A stretch of DNA of 43,049 bases from an uncultured Woeseiaceae bacterium (GTDB lineage Bacteria; Pseudomonadota; Gammaproteobacteria; Steroidobacterales; Woeseiaceae): assembly GCA_945787845.1 (NCBI GenBank), contig CALZJH010000018.1, forward strand, positions 1 to 43,049, written 5' to 3'. The notes below the pieces were generated by a model. It was not told where the DNA came from. It made no database searches and saw only the letters and a list, made by a program, of their open reading frames with translations. Positions 1 to 8,587 of the stretch are shown here, in pieces; the first letter of the stretch is position 1; the number at the start of each line of letters is the position of its first letter. A program made the position numbers and the translations under genes.

Positions 1-118
1 CGTACAGATGGTCGTAGAGCTGATCGCCCCGATCGCCATGGAAGATGGTCTGCGCTTCGCTATTCGCGAAGGTGGCCGTACCGTTGGCGCCGGTGTTGTC
101 GCCAAAATTATCGAGTAA
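1..118 (+). CDS. tuf: Elongation factor Tu, C-terminal end (partial)
   Basis: Only the last 38 codons are inside the window, read from base 2 to the TAA at 116-118. The peptide carries the conserved EF-Tu domain 3 end, with [12 protein letters not shown] followed by [19 protein letters not shown]-Tu is the GTPase that brings aminoacyl-tRNA to the ribosomal A site. rpsJ follows after 5 nt, so rpsJ is probably cotranscribed with the str operon (rpsL-rpsG-fusA-tuf). The upstream part cannot be seen. Confidence 0.96.
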   Translation, partial: VQMVVELIAPIAMEDGLRFAIREGGRTVGAGVVAKIIE

Positions 119-123
119 ACAAG

Positions 124-438
124 ATGACAGCTAATCAGAATATCCGCATTCGCCTGAAAGCCTTCGATCACCGCCTGATCGATACCTCAGCGCGTGAAAT
201 CGTCGATACGGCCAAGCGCACAGGCGCCACGGTCAAGGGCCCGATCCCGCTGCCGATGAAAAAGGAGCGTTTCACGGTCCTGATCTCGCCGCACGTCAAC
301 AAGGACGCCCGTGACCAGTACGAAATTCGTACCCACAAGCGCCTGATGGACATCGTGGATCCGACCGACAAGACCGTTGACGCGCTCATGAAGCTCGAGC
401 TTCCTGCGGGTGTCGACGTACAAATCAAGCTGAATTGA
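124..438 (+). CDS. rpsJ: 30S ribosomal protein S10
   Basis: The 104-residue product has the usual S10 length and family sequence: [14 protein letters not shown] at the start, GPIPLP near residue 40 and the [20 protein letters not shown] block. S10 sits in the 30S head, and as NusE it also joins the transcription antitermination complex with NusB. The start lies 5 nt after the tuf stop, so it behaves as the last gene of the tuf unit. It is separated from rplC by 502 bp, unlike the E. coli S10 operon, where rpsJ is the first gene and rplC follows directly. Confidence 0.97.
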   Translation: MTANQNIRIRLKAFDHRLIDTSAREIVDTAKRTGATVKGPIPLPMKKERFTVLISPHVNKDARDQYEIRTHKRLMDIVDPTDKTVDALMKLELPAGVDVQIKLN

Positions 439-446
439 CGGGTTTC

Positions 447-470
447 GTTGGCCGCCCACGGGCGGCCGAC
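447..470 (+). terminator. GC-rich hairpin just after rpsJ (possible weak terminator or mRNA 3' end)
   Basis: Bases 447-455 (GTTGGCCGC) pair with 462-470 (GCGGCCGAC) over 9 bp with one G-U pair and a 6-nt loop. It starts 9 nt after the rpsJ stop codon. No T-run follows, so it is not a standard intrinsic terminator; it may protect the mRNA 3' end or act with Rho. Confidence 0.45.
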
Positions 471-526
471 ATGTTGCATACCGGAATGGCTCGCGTTGCT
501 GCGCTTTATTTCCGGGTATGCAACAT
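471..526. repeat. 56-bp imperfect palindrome
   Basis: The left arm 471-486 (ATGTTGCATACCGGAA) is complementary to the right arm 510-526 (TTCCGGGTATGCAACAT), with a single bulged base and a 23-nt loop. The arms are too long to be chance. It could be an intergenic palindromic unit, a cruciform, or a transcript-end structure for the tuf-rpsJ unit. I saw no second copy in the window. Confidence 0.65.
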
Positions 527-614
527 CTCACCCGCCCGCGGTGCCACGTAAGTCATTGATTCATAATGACGGACGCCGCCGCAGAAAAAAGCCGCTAATT
601 TCGCCGGAAACCGC

Positions 615-642
615 TTGTAATCAGGGGTTGAAGTCGTATAAT
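615..642 (+). promoter_or_regulatory. Sigma70-type promoter for the rplC-led ribosomal operon
   Basis: The -35 element TTGTAA (615-620) is followed by a 16-bp spacer and a perfect -10 element TATAAT (637-642). The expected transcription start is near 649. The stretch after the -10 box (TGCGGGCC) is GC-rich, a discriminator type known at stringently controlled ribosomal promoters. It lies about 300 bp before rplC and is the best promoter match I found in the window. Confidence 0.75.
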
Positions 643-648
643 TGCGGG

Positions 649-940
649 CCCGCTGGGAGGCCGGACCGGGAGTCGGCCTGATCAGTAGTAGAAATACCAG
701 TCGCCAGGTAATCGAGGGCGACACGGCAAATCCCGGAACCGCCGTACCGGCTGAATGATCGGTACGGAGCTTAGGGTCAGCCCCAGAGCATAGAGAGCGG
801 AGCTCTCAGCGATGGCTGGCCCTTTCGCGTGTCTGAAGGATTCGCGAAAACAGACAGCCAGCGCCAATCGAAGTGCTGGTGGTGAGAACTGAATTTAGAG
901 ATTGACGCTGACCAATTGAAGTCGGTGAGAGGTTTTAAGC
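649..940 (+). promoter_or_regulatory. Structured 5' leader of rplC (candidate autoregulatory leader)
   Basis: Stems visible by eye: 658-666 with 672-679 (one bulge); 742-749 with 760-767 (CCGTACCG/CGGTACGG, perfect 8 bp); 793-798 with 802-807 (GAGAGC/GCTCTC, loop GGA); and 823-829 with 843-849 inside 813-818/855-860. A competing pairing joins 830-835 (TGTCTG) to 851-856 (CAGACA). In E. coli the S10-operon leader, which lies before rpsJ, is bound by L4 to repress the operon. rplD (L4) is the second gene here, so an L4 leader is plausible, but no L4 site was recognised. Confidence 0.5.
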
Positions 941-1585
941 ATGACGATGGGTCTTGTTGGCCGCAAATGCGGCATGACACGTGTCTTCACGGACGACGGG
1001 GTTTCAATTCCGGTCACCGTGATCGAGGCACAACCAAACCGAATCACACAGGTGAAAACCGTGGAGACCGACGGCTATCGTGCGCTGCAAGTTGCAGCGG
1101 GCAGCCGTAGAGCGTCCCGGGTGAGTAAGCCTGCAGCCGGCCACTTTGCTGCAGCAAAGGTAGAAGCCGGCGACCTGTTCACCGAGTTTCGCCTCGAAGA
1201 TGCCGATGACGGCGAGTTCGAAAAGGGTGGCGAGCTCAAGGTCGATCTCTTCGAAGAAGGCCAGAAGGTCGACGTTATTGGCACCTCGATCGGTAAAGGC
1301 TTTGCCGGTACCGTCAAGCGCCATAACTTCAGCATGCAGGATGCAACGCACGGCAACTCGCTGGCACATCGCGCCCCGGGCTCGATTGGTCAGAACCAGA
1401 CGCCGGGTCGCGTCTTCAAAGGCAAGAAGATGTCCGGTCACATGGGTAACGTCCGCCGCACCGTGCAGAACCTCGAGGTTGTGCGTGTCGATGCGGAGCG
1501 CAATGTTCTTTTGATCAAGGGTGCTGTCCCGGGTCACGCAGGCGGCAAGGTCATTGTCCGTCCCGCGATCAAGGCCAAGCGATAA
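941..1585 (+). CDS. rplC: 50S ribosomal protein L3
   Basis: The 214-residue product is full length for bacterial L3. It starts [16 protein letters not shown] and carries the conserved extension [23 protein letters not shown] around residues 147-169. The Gln in GQNQTPG aligns with the residue methylated by PrmB in E. coli. L3 nucleates 23S rRNA folding near the peptidyl-transferase centre. The start at 941 has an SD (GAGAGG, 8 nt spacing); the ATG two codons further on would also match the family. It is the first gene after the 615-642 promoter. Confidence 0.97.
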   Translation: MTMGLVGRKCGMTRVFTDDGVSIPVTVIEAQPNRITQVKTVETDGYRALQVAAGSRRASRVSKPAAGHFAAAKVEAGDLFTEFRLEDADDGEFEKGGELKVDLFEEGQKVDVIGTSIGKGFAGTVKRHNFSMQDATHGNSLAHRAPGSIGQNQTPGRVFKGKKMSGHMGNVRRTVQNLEVVRVDAERNVLLIKGAVPGHAGGKVIVRPAIKAKR

Positions 1586-1597
1586 GGGGCGCCGATA

Positions 1598-2200
1598 ATG
1601 AAACTCAAACTTCAGGACAAGGGTTCCGTTGACGTGGCAGAGGCTGCGTTCGGCGTGGACTACAACGAAGCTCTCGTGCACCAGGTTGTCACGGCGTACC
1701 TCGCCGGCAGCCGTGCCGGCACGAAGGCCCAGAAGAACCGTGCTGCCGTTCGCGGCGGTGGTGCCAAGCCCTGGCGCCAGAAGGGTACGGGCCGCGCCCG
1801 TGCCGGTACGATCCGCAGCCCGATCTGGGTTGGCGGTGGTCGGACATTTGCGGCGCAGCCGCGTAGCTACGACCAGAAGGTCAACAAGAAAATGTATCGT
1901 GCCGCGTTGCGGTCGATGCTGTCCGAGCTGGTTCGCCAGGATCGCCTGGTGATCGTCAACGAGCTGACGCTCGAGGCGCCGAAGACCAAGCTGCTTGCGA
2001 CGAAACTGAAAGAACTCGAGCTGGATAGCGTTTTGATCCTGAACGAGGCATTTGACGAAAACGTGTTCCTGGCGGCTCGCAACCTGCCGGATGTCGGTAT
2101 CTGCGACGTTGCCTCGATGGATCCGGTTGTTTTGATTCGCTTCGAAAAGGTGCTGGTGACGCTGCCGGCGCTGAAGCTGATTGAGGAGCGTCTGTCATGA
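1598..2200 (+). CDS. rplD: 50S ribosomal protein L4
   Basis: The 200-residue product has the L4 layout: a globular N-terminus, then the basic exit-tunnel loop [21 protein letters not shown] near residues 46-68 and a C-terminal Rossmann-like fold. L4 lines the nascent peptide tunnel, and in E. coli it also represses its own operon by binding the S10 leader. The gene follows rplC after 12 nt and overlaps rplW by 4 nt (ATGA). A possible target for feedback is the long leader before rplC. Confidence 0.97.
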   Translation: MKLKLQDKGSVDVAEAAFGVDYNEALVHQVVTAYLAGSRAGTKAQKNRAAVRGGGAKPWRQKGTGRARAGTIRSPIWVGGGRTFAAQPRSYDQKVNKKMYRAALRSMLSELVRQDRLVIVNELTLEAPKTKLLATKLKELELDSVLILNEAFDENVFLAARNLPDVGICDVASMDPVVLIRFEKVLVTLPALKLIEERLS

Positions 2201-2505
2201 GCTTAGCTTCCCACCAGGAAAGACTGATGACGGTCATCCGCGGCCCGCACTTGTCAGAGAAGGCGCATTTTGCGGCGGAGAAGAACCAGGTTGTCCTTAA
2301 GGTTCGTACGGACGCGAGCAAAAAAGAGATCGCCCAGGCGGTCACATTGCTTTTCGAGGTTGAGGTGGAGTCTGTAAAGACCGTCAACGTCAAGGGTAAG
2401 AACAAGCGCTTCCAGCAGACCAAGGGTCGTCGAGTTAACTGGAAGAAAGCCTACGTGAGGCTGGCTGAAGGGAGCTCTCTCGAAGAGTTCTTCGGCGGCG
2501 AATAA
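2197..2505 (+). CDS. rplW: 50S ribosomal protein L23
   Basis: The 102-residue product matches L23: [23 protein letters not shown] at the start, [20 protein letters not shown] in the middle and the [13 protein letters not shown] end. L23 sits at the tunnel exit and docks trigger factor and SRP. The start at 2197 overlaps the rplD stop by 4 nt, indicating translational coupling. An internal ATG (codon 11) would cut the conserved N-terminus. Confidence 0.96.
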   Translation: MSLASHQERLMTVIRGPHLSEKAHFAAEKNQVVLKVRTDASKKEIAQAVTLLFEVEVESVKTVNVKGKNKRFQQTKGRRVNWKKAYVRLAEGSSLEEFFGGE

Positions 2506-2518
2506 GGGTTAGAAGATC

Positions 2519-3349
2519 ATGTCACTGCATAAAGCCAAACCGACATCTGCTGGTCGCCGTTTCGTCGTTGCTGTCAAGACGCCGGAGCTGCATAAAGGCA
2601 AGCCGTATGCGCCGCTGCTCGACAAGAAGACGTCGAAGGGTGGTCGCAACAACAACGGTCGCATCACGGTTCGTCACCAGGGTGGCGGTCACAAGCAGCG
2701 CTATCGCATCATTGACTTTAAGCGCAACAAGGACGGTATTCAGGGCATCGTTGAGCGCCTCGAGTACGATCCGAATCGCAGCGCCCACATCGCGCTGATC
2801 AAGTACACCGATGGCGAGCGTCGCTACATCCTGGCTCCGAAGAGCCTGCGGGCCGGCGACAAGATCATCAGTGGCGAAGATGCGCCGATCAAGCCGGGCA
2901 ATGCCCTGCCGATTCGCGCGATTCCCGTTGGTACGACGATTCACAACATTGAGATGAAGCCAGGTAAGGGCGGCCAGCTGGCTCGTTCTGCTGGTACTTC
3001 GGCTCAGCTCGCTGCTCGCGAAGGTGCTTACGCCACGCTGCGTTTGCGCTCCGGTGAGACGCGCAGGATTCACATCGACTGCCGTGCAACGGTGGGCGAA
3101 GTTGGTCATGGCGAACACAACCTGCGCAAGCTCGGCAAGGCCGGCGCGAAGCGCTGGAGAGGTGTGCGCCCGACGGTTCGTGGTGTTGCCATGAACCCGG
3201 TCGATCACCCGCATGGTGGTGGTGAAGGCCGGACGTCAGGTGGTCGCCACCCGGTCAGTCCGTGGGGCACGCCGACCAAGGGCGCGAAGACGCGCTCCAA
3301 CAAGCGTACGGACAGCATGATTGTTCGCCGTCGCAACAAGAAGCGCTAA
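2519..3349 (+). CDS. rplB: 50S ribosomal protein L2
   Basis: The 276-residue product is standard L2. Conserved blocks include [23 protein letters not shown] (residues 41-63) and the near-C-terminal [15 protein letters not shown], whose His is needed for peptidyl-transferase activity in E. coli. L2 bridges the subunits and binds domain IV of 23S rRNA. It follows rplW after 13 nt and precedes rpsS by 15 nt in the S10 operon order. Confidence 0.98.
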   Translation: MSLHKAKPTSAGRRFVVAVKTPELHKGKPYAPLLDKKTSKGGRNNNGRITVRHQGGGHKQRYRIIDFKRNKDGIQGIVERLEYDPNRSAHIALIKYTDGERRYILAPKSLRAGDKIISGEDAPIKPGNALPIRAIPVGTTIHNIEMKPGKGGQLARSAGTSAQLAAREGAYATLRLRSGETRRIHIDCRATVGEVGHGEHNLRKLGKAGAKRWRGVRPTVRGVAMNPVDHPHGGGEGRTSGGRHPVSPWGTPTKGAKTRSNKRTDSMIVRRRNKKR

Positions 3350-3364
3350 TTAAGGATTTCGAAG

Positions 3365-3637
3365 ATGCCGCGTAGTGTAAGAAAGGGCCCGTTCGTCGAT
3401 GAACACCTGGCGAAGAAGGTGGCCGAAGCAGCAAAGAAAAACGATCGTCGCCCGATCAAGACCTGGTCGCGTCGTTCGATGGTACTGCCGGATATGGTCG
3501 GCCTGACCATTGCCGTCCACAACGGACGCCAGCACGTACCGGTTCTGATTTCGGAGAACATGGTCGGTCACAAGCTCGGCGAGTTTGCGATGACCCGCAC
3601 GTTCCGCGGTCACTCCGGTGATCGCAAGACGAAGTAA
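3365..3637 (+). CDS. rpsS: 30S ribosomal protein S19
   Basis: The 90-residue product has S19 hallmarks: [15 protein letters not shown] at the start, [24 protein letters not shown] in the middle and [19 protein letters not shown] at the end. S19 binds 16S rRNA in the head with S13 and contacts the A-site finger. It lies between rplB and rplV with short spacers, as in other proteobacteria. Confidence 0.97.
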   Translation: MPRSVRKGPFVDEHLAKKVAEAAKKNDRRPIKTWSRRSMVLPDMVGLTIAVHNGRQHVPVLISENMVGHKLGEFAMTRTFRGHSGDRKTK

Positions 3638-3654
3638 GGCGAAGGAGCAGTTTC

Positions 3655-3990
3655 ATGCAAGTTGCAGCAACACTCAGATACGCACGTATCTCGCCGCAGA
3701 AATGCCGCCTGGTGGCTGATGTCATCCGTGGCAAGTCTGTTGACGAGGCTCTGCGCACACTGACTTTTTCGCCGAAGAAGAGCGCTCGTATCGTGAAGAA
3801 GGTTCTGGAGTCGGCCGTTGCCAACGCAGAGCACAACCACGGTGCGGATATCGACGAATTGAAGGTCGCGACCATTGAAGTCAACGAGGCGCCGACATTT
3901 CGTCGTTACCGCGCTCGTGCAAAAGGTCGTGGCGCACGGATTATCAAGCGGAACAGCCACATTACAGTCCGGGTGGCAGATGAATCATGA
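3655..3990 (+). CDS. rplV: 50S ribosomal protein L22
   Basis: The 111-residue product is full-length L22. The N-terminal [18 protein letters not shown] block is followed by a C-terminal beta-hairpin region ([21 protein letters not shown]) that reaches into the exit tunnel near L4. Changes in this loop give macrolide resistance in many bacteria; no such change can be judged here. The stop TGA overlaps the ATG of a 17-codon reading frame (3987-4040) before rpsC. Confidence 0.97.
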   Translation: MQVAATLRYARISPQKCRLVADVIRGKSVDEALRTLTFSPKKSARIVKKVLESAVANAEHNHGADIDELKVATIEVNEAPTFRRYRARAKGRGARIIKRNSHITVRVADES

Positions 3991-4040
3991 ATATCAGCTT
4001 CAAGATCGACATGATTATCCGGACGGAGACGAGTAAGTAA
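3987..4040 (+). CDS. Possible 17-residue peptide between rplV and rpsC
   Basis: An ATG overlaps the rplV stop (ATGA) and opens a frame of 17 codons ending in TAA one base before the rpsC ATG. The peptide begins [11 protein letters not shown]. The two exact junctions suggest translational coupling: ribosomes leaving rplV could read it and be delivered to rpsC. It resembles no protein I know and may simply fill the spacer. Real expression is uncertain. Confidence 0.25.
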   Translation: MNISFKIDMIIRTETSK

Positions 4041-4041
4041 T

Positions 4042-4734
4042 ATGGGTCAGAAAGTACATCCAACAGGTATTCGCCTCGGCATCGTCAAGGACTGGGCTTC
4101 AAAGTGGTACGCCGACACGAAGACGTTCCCCGAGCACATCCGCATGGACCACGAAATTCGTGTGTACATCAAAAAGAAGCTCAAGGACGCATCGGTTAGC
4201 CGTATCTCGATCGAACGTCCGGCGAAGAAATGCAACATCACGATTCACACGGCTCGCCCGGGCATCGTGATTGGCAAGAAAGGCGAGGACATCGAGAAGC
4301 TCCGTATGGAGGTTTCGAAAATGATCGGTATGGCCATCCAGGATGTCCGTATCAATATCAGCGAGGTCCGCAAGCCTGAGCTTGATGCACAGCTGGTTGC
4401 CGAAGGCATCGCCCAGCAGCTCGAGCGCCGCGTCATGTTCCGTCGTGCCATGAAGCGCGCCGTCACGAACACGATGCGTGTTGGTGCCGAAGGCATCAAG
4501 GTGAAAGTCGGTGGCCGCCTGAACGGTGCTGAAATTGCACGCTCCGAGTGGTACCGCGAAGGTCGGGTTCCGCTGCACACACTGCGCGCGGATATCGATT
4601 ACGGCACGGCCGAGGCTCACACGACATACGGTGTGATCGGCGTGAAGGTATGGATTTTCAAGGGCGAAGTGTTTGAGAAGCCCGAAGCGGTTCCGGCAGA
4701 GCCTGCAGAAGCAGCGGCCGGCGCGCGTTCGTAA
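4042..4734 (+). CDS. rpsC: 30S ribosomal protein S3
   Basis: The 230-residue product carries the KH RNA-binding core ([17 protein letters not shown], near residues 72-88) and the C-terminal domain with [35 protein letters not shown]3 forms part of the mRNA entry tunnel and helicase centre together with S4 and S5. The last 15 residues are Ala/Glu/Pro rich and vary between species. rplP follows after 11 nt. Confidence 0.97.
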   Translation: MGQKVHPTGIRLGIVKDWASKWYADTKTFPEHIRMDHEIRVYIKKKLKDASVSRISIERPAKKCNITIHTARPGIVIGKKGEDIEKLRMEVSKMIGMAIQDVRINISEVRKPELDAQLVAEGIAQQLERRVMFRRAMKRAVTNTMRVGAEGIKVKVGGRLNGAEIARSEWYREGRVPLHTLRADIDYGTAEAHTTYGVIGVKVWIFKGEVFEKPEAVPAEPAEAAAGARS

Positions 4735-4745
4735 GGAAGAGATAG

Positions 4746-5159
4746 ATGTTACAGCCCAAACGAACTAAATTCCGCAAGCAGATGAAGGGCCGCAATCGCG
4801 GACTCGCACATCGCGGAAGCAGCGTGTCATTCGGTGAGTACGCTCTCAAGGCAACGGGTCGCGGACGTTTGACGGCACGTCAGATCGAGGCCGCTCGTCG
4901 TGCGATGACGCGTTATATCAAACGTGGCGGCAAGATCTGGATTCGGGTTTTCCCCGATAAGCCGATCACGACCAAGCCGCTTGAGGTACGTCAGGGTAAG
5001 GGCAAGGGCAACGTTGAGTACTGGGTATGCCAGATTCAGCCGGGCCGCATCCTTTATGAAATGGAAGGTGTGACTGAAGAAGTGGCGCGCGAAGCGTTCC
5101 GCCTGGCCGCTGCAAAGCTGCCCTTCGGCACCAAGTTTGTAGCGCGGCAGGTGATGTGA
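4746..5159 (+). CDS. rplP: 50S ribosomal protein L16
   Basis: The 137-residue product starts [19 protein letters not shown] and contains the [19 protein letters not shown] block. The Arg in this block corresponds to the residue hydroxylated by RoxA/YcfD in E. coli. L16 helps place tRNA in the A and P sites. Its stop overlaps the rpmC start by one base (TGATG), so the two are translationally coupled. Confidence 0.97.
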   Translation: MLQPKRTKFRKQMKGRNRGLAHRGSSVSFGEYALKATGRGRLTARQIEAARRAMTRYIKRGGKIWIRVFPDKPITTKPLEVRQGKGKGNVEYWVCQIQPGRILYEMEGVTEEVAREAFRLAAAKLPFGTKFVARQVM

Positions 5160-5365
5160 TGAAGGCAGCAGATCTTAGAGCCAAGTCAGTCGATGAGCTC
5201 AACGAGGAACTCGTTGCGCTGCGTCGTGAGCAGTTCAATCTGCGTATGCAGGCGGCTACTGGTGAACATCCCCACAATCACGAGCACGGCCGTGTGAAAA
5301 AAGATATCGCGCGCGTCAAGACGGTTCTGGTTGAACTTTCGCGTAAAGCGGGTGAAGACAAATGA
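5159..5365 (+). CDS. rpmC: 50S ribosomal protein L29
   Basis: The 68-residue product is an L29: [18 protein letters not shown], then [16 protein letters not shown] and the basic helix [16 protein letters not shown]29 is a two-helix protein near the exit tunnel beside L23. The frame also allows a GTG start one codon earlier at 5156, but the ATG at 5159 gives the family N-terminus and a TGATG coupling with rplP. It overlaps rpsQ by 4 nt. Confidence 0.94.
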   Translation: MKAADLRAKSVDELNEELVALRREQFNLRMQAATGEHPHNHEHGRVKKDIARVKTVLVELSRKAGEDK

Positions 5366-5628
5366 GTGAAGAAAAAAAGGTTCAGCGCACCGTTAACGGT
5401 CGCGTCGTAAGCGCGAAGATGGACAAGACCGTGTCGGTCGCCATCGAGCGCCTGATCAAGCACCCGGTCTACGGCAAGTACATTCGCCGGACCAGTAAAG
5501 TGCTTGCGCATGATGCATCGAACGAATGCAAAGCCGGCGATCGCGTAGCGATCTCGGAATGCCGCCCGATGTCGAAGAATAAATCCTGGTCTGTCGTCAA
5601 CGTCGTTGAACGCGCAGCAGACAAGTAA
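5362..5628 (+). CDS. rpsQ: 30S ribosomal protein S17
   Basis: The 88-residue product has the S17 OB-fold signature: [36 protein letters not shown] and the [18 protein letters not shown] block. S17 is a primary 16S rRNA binder needed early in 30S assembly. The ATG overlaps the end of rpmC (ATGA). Confidence 0.97.
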   Translation: MSEEKKVQRTVNGRVVSAKMDKTVSVAIERLIKHPVYGKYIRRTSKVLAHDASNECKAGDRVAISECRPMSKNKSWSVVNVVERAADK

Positions 5629-5646
5629 CAACCATAGGATTCAATC

Positions 5647-6015
5647 ATGATTCAGATGCAGACAGTCCTGGACGCAGCAGACAACTCAGGTGCTCGCCGC
5701 GTACAGTGCATCAAGGTACTCGGCGGCTCGAAGCGCCGCTACGCCGGTGTGGGCGACGTGATCAAGGTGAGCGTCAAGGACGCAATCCCGCGCGGCAAGG
5801 TCAAGAAGGGCGAGGTATACAACGCCGTTGTTGTGCGTACGCGCAAGGGTGTTCGGAGAAAAGACGGATCTCTCATTCGCTTTGATGGAAACGCTGCAGT
5901 GTTGCTGAATGCTCGCCTCGAGCCGATCGGCACACGTATTTTTGGCCCGGTGACCCGTGAGCTGCGCACGAGCCAGTTCATGAAGATTATCTCGCTGGCT
6001 CCTGAGGTTCTGTAA
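5647..6015 (+). CDS. rplN: 50S ribosomal protein L14
   Basis: The 122-residue product is highly conserved L14, starting [21 protein letters not shown] and ending in [23 protein letters not shown]14 forms intersubunit bridges and is the binding site of the silencing factor RsfS. In E. coli rplN starts the spc operon after a promoter. Here only 18 nt separate it from rpsQ, with no visible promoter or terminator, so S10 and spc genes are probably one transcript. Confidence 0.98.
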   Translation: MIQMQTVLDAADNSGARRVQCIKVLGGSKRRYAGVGDVIKVSVKDAIPRGKVKKGEVYNAVVVRTRKGVRRKDGSLIRFDGNAAVLLNARLEPIGTRIFGPVTRELRTSQFMKIISLAPEVL

Positions 6016-6043
6016 GAACTTCGGCTTTTATTGGTAAAGAGTA

Positions 6044-6361
6044 ATGGCTAACAAGATCAGAAAAGGTGACGAAGTTATCGTCACGACCGGTAAAGACAAA
6101 GGTCGTCGCGGCACGGTTGTTGAGGTGTTCGCTGACGGACGCGTCGAGGTCGAGGGCGTGAACCTCGCAAAGAAGCACATCAAGCCGAACCCGAATATCG
6201 GTGAGATGGGTGGCATCAAGGACAAAGCGATGCCGATGGATGTATCAAACGTGCTCGTCTTCAATCCAAAGACGAAGAAGGGTGAGCGCGTTGGTTTCCG
6301 CGTTGAGAAAGACGGCAGCAAGGTTCGCGTCTTTCAGAGCGGCGACGTAGTAGACATTTAA
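6044..6361 (+). CDS. rplX: 50S ribosomal protein L24
   Basis: The 105-residue product has the KOW motif region [25 protein letters not shown] at residues 4-28 and the following [15 protein letters not shown] block. L24 is one of the first proteins to bind 23S rRNA domain I and initiates 50S assembly. It sits between rplN and rplE as in the spc operon. Confidence 0.97.
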   Translation: MANKIRKGDEVIVTTGKDKGRRGTVVEVFADGRVEVEGVNLAKKHIKPNPNIGEMGGIKDKAMPMDVSNVLVFNPKTKKGERVGFRVEKDGSKVRVFQSGDVVDI

Positions 6362-6371
6362 GAGAACAGAC

Positions 6372-6911
6372 ATGTCACGTTTACAGGAAAAGTATCAGAA
6401 CGAGCTGGCTGGAGAGATCCAGAAGAAGCTCGGCCTGAAGAACCCGATGGAAGTGCCGAAGATCACCAAGATCACGCTCAATATGGGTGTGGGTGATGCG
6501 GTTGCCGACAAGAAGGTCATGGAAAAAGCTCGTGCGGATATGGAAAAAATCGCAGGCCAGAAGCCGGTGACGACCATTGCCCGCAAGTCCGTCGCGGCAT
6601 TCAAGATTCGTGATGGCATGCCGATCGGCTGCAAGGTCACGCTGCGTCGTGAGCGCATGTACGAGTTCCTCGACCGTCTCGTCAACATCGCGATCCCGCG
6701 TATTCGCGACTTCCGTGGTTTGAACCCGAAGTCCTTCGATAAGCAGGGCAACTACAGCATGGGTGTCCAGGAACAGATTATTTTCCCGGAAATCAACTAC
6801 GACGAAATCGACGTACTGCGTGGGATGGACATCATCATCACGACGTCGGCTCGCAATGCAGAGGAAGGCAAGGCGCTCCTGGAAGCGTTCAACTTCCCCT
6901 TCAAGAAATAG
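6372..6911 (+). CDS. rplE: 50S ribosomal protein L5
   Basis: The 179-residue product matches E. coli L5 in length and motifs: [48 protein letters not shown] and the [15 protein letters not shown] block. L5 binds 5S rRNA with L18 in the central protuberance. In E. coli the S8 protein represses the spc operon by binding near the rplE start; I could not confirm an S8 hairpin here by eye. Confidence 0.98.
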   Translation: MSRLQEKYQNELAGEIQKKLGLKNPMEVPKITKITLNMGVGDAVADKKVMEKARADMEKIAGQKPVTTIARKSVAAFKIRDGMPIGCKVTLRRERMYEFLDRLVNIAIPRIRDFRGLNPKSFDKQGNYSMGVQEQIIFPEINYDEIDVLRGMDIIITTSARNAEEGKALLEAFNFPFKK

Positions 6912-6919
6912 GAAATAGC

Positions 6920-7225
6920 ATGGCTAAGAAGTCAATGATTGCGCGTGAACTCAAGCGTACCAAGCTCGTCGCGAAGCAGGCTGAGAAGCGCAAGGCGCTG
7001 AAAGCGATTATTCGCAACATCAACAGCTCGGACGAAGAACGTGGTGTGGCGCAGGCGAAGTTGAACAAGCTGCCGCGCGATGGCAGCCCGACGCGCCAGC
7101 GTAACCGCTGTGCGATCACGGGTCGGCCCCATGGTGTGTACCGCAAGTTCGGCCTCGGTCGCAACAAGTTGCGTGAAGCAGCCATGAAAGGCGAAATCCC
7201 CGGCCTGACGAAAGCCAGCTGGTAG
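6920..7225 (+). CDS. rpsN: 30S ribosomal protein S14 (zinc-free type)
   Basis: The 101-residue product is the long S14 form. It ends with [31 protein letters not shown] and IPGLTKASW, and lacks the CxxC pairs of the short zinc-binding form. S14 sits in the 30S head near S3 and S10. It is 8 nt after rplE and 13 nt before rpsH. Confidence 0.97.
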   Translation: MAKKSMIARELKRTKLVAKQAEKRKALKAIIRNINSSDEERGVAQAKLNKLPRDGSPTRQRNRCAITGRPHGVYRKFGLGRNKLREAAMKGEIPGLTKASW

Positions 7226-7238
7226 GCGGAGACAGAAC

Positions 7239-7634
7239 ATGAGTATGACCGACCCGATCGCAGATATGCTGACACGTATTCGTAACGGCCAGAAGGCACG
7301 CAAGGTTGCTGTCTCGATGCCCGCCTCGAAAGCGAAAGAAGCCATCGCGAAAGTATTGCAGGACGAAGGCTACATCTCTGGTTACGCGACCGATGGTGAG
7401 GGCGCCACGAAGGCGCTCACCGTTGAGCTCAAGTATTTTGGCGGTGTGCCCGTGATTGAGAAGATCCAGCGCGCAAGCAGCCCGGGCCTGCGGGTATACC
7501 GCGGCAAGGACGATTTGCCGAAGGTGCTGGGCGGACTCGGTGTGGCCATTGTCTCCACGTCTGCGGGCGTGATGAGCGATCGCCAGGCGCGTGAAAAAGG
7601 TATTGGTGGTGAGGTTCTGTGCATCGTTTCCTAG
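7239..7634 (+). CDS. rpsH: 30S ribosomal protein S8
   Basis: The 131-residue product starts [18 protein letters not shown], as in E. coli, and ends with the RNA-binding part [35 protein letters not shown]8 is a primary 16S rRNA binder, and in E. coli it is the translational repressor of the spc operon. A 33-nt spacer separates it from rplF. Confidence 0.97.
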   Translation: MSMTDPIADMLTRIRNGQKARKVAVSMPASKAKEAIAKVLQDEGYISGYATDGEGATKALTVELKYFGGVPVIEKIQRASSPGLRVYRGKDDLPKVLGGLGVAIVSTSAGVMSDRQAREKGIGGEVLCIVS

Positions 7635-7667
7635 ATGCCGGCGCTTCACTAATTAAGAGACAGAACT

Positions 7668-8201
7668 ATGTCAAGAGTTGCAAAAGAACCGATTGAGCTG
7701 CCGAAAGGCGTTGAGTTCAAGCAGAACGGCAATGTCGTCACGCTGAAAGGCGGGAACGGCGAACTGTCGCTCGAGCTGAACTCGGAAGTTGAGCTCAAGC
7801 AGGAAGACAATGTACTGACGCTGGCCCCTCGTTCGGGCTCGCGTTTTGCCACCGCGATTGCGGGCACGATGCGCGCCATTCTTGCCAACATGGCGAAAGG
7901 TGTGTCGGAAGGCTTCGAAAAGAAGCTCGAGCTGAAAGGCGTTGGTTACCGCGCACAGGCACAGGGCAAGAACCTGAACCTGTCGCTTGGTTTCTCGCAC
8001 CCGGTCGTTTACGCGGCGCCAGAAGGGGTGAGCATTGAAACCCCGAGCCAGACAGAGATTGTCGTCAAAGGTGCGGACAAGCAGAAAGTTGGCCAGGCCG
8101 CTGCGGAAATCCGTGGCTTCCGTCCGCCGGAGCCCTACAAGGGTAAGGGCGTTCGCTATTCCGATGAGCGTGTACAGCTCAAGGAAGCGAAGAAGAAATA
8201 A
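7668..8201 (+). CDS. rplF: 50S ribosomal protein L6
   Basis: The 177-residue product has the two tandem L6 folds. It shows [16 protein letters not shown] at the start and the C-terminal signature [31 protein letters not shown]6 binds the sarcin-ricin region near the GTPase-associated centre. The length and both halves are complete. Confidence 0.97.
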   Translation: MSRVAKEPIELPKGVEFKQNGNVVTLKGGNGELSLELNSEVELKQEDNVLTLAPRSGSRFATAIAGTMRAILANMAKGVSEGFEKKLELKGVGYRAQAQGKNLNLSLGFSHPVVYAAPEGVSIETPSQTEIVVKGADKQKVGQAAAEIRGFRPPEPYKGKGVRYSDERVQLKEAKKK

Positions 8202-8216
8202 TCAGGTATAGAACCC

Positions 8217-8576
8217 ATGAAACTGGATAAGAAACAAAATCGTTTGCGTCGTGCCCGCCGTGGTCGCGCGAAGATTCGTGAGCTCGAAGCGAACCGGCTG
8301 AGCATTCACCGCACGCCGCGGCATATTTATGCGCAGGTTATCGGTCCGGATGGCGCAAAGGTGCTGGCATCCGCGTCGACTCTGGAAGCCGAGGTTCGCA
8401 AGGGCATCAAGAACGGCGGCAACGTCGAGGCAGCTGCCATCGTTGGTGCGCGCATTGCTGAAAAAGCAAAAGCCGCCGGCATCGATACGGTTGCGTTTGA
8501 TCGCTCCGGTTTCCGTTACCACGGTCGTGTCAAAGCATTGGCCGACGCTGCCCGCGAAGCGGGACTGAAGTTCTAA
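8217..8576 (+). CDS. rplR: 50S ribosomal protein L18
   Basis: The 119-residue product begins with a basic tail ([20 protein letters not shown]) and continues with the L18 core: [17 protein letters not shown] and [27 protein letters not shown]18 binds 5S rRNA with L5. It has the usual place between rplF and rpsE. Confidence 0.97.
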   Translation: MKLDKKQNRLRRARRGRAKIRELEANRLSIHRTPRHIYAQVIGPDGAKVLASASTLEAEVRKGIKNGGNVEAAAIVGARIAEKAKAAGIDTVAFDRSGFRYHGRVKALADAAREAGLKF

Positions 8577-8587
8577 AGGACCGACTA

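Larger units (their letters stand above)
439..940 (+). other. 502-bp gap between rpsJ and rplC: hairpins, promoter and leader
   Basis: No convincing gene is present; the short open frames on both strands match no family I know. The gap holds, in order, a GC-rich hairpin (447-470), a long imperfect palindrome (471-526), a sigma70-type promoter (615-642) and a structured leader of about 290 nt (649-940) with several perfect stems. A Shine-Dalgarno GAGAGG at 927-932 lies 8 nt before the rplC ATG. The layout suggests that the main S10-operon promoter lies here and not before rpsJ. Confidence 0.7.

Noticed and set aside
448..724. Short frames on both strands in the rpsJ-rplC gap
   Set aside because: They cross the palindrome and promoter, have no SD and no family match.
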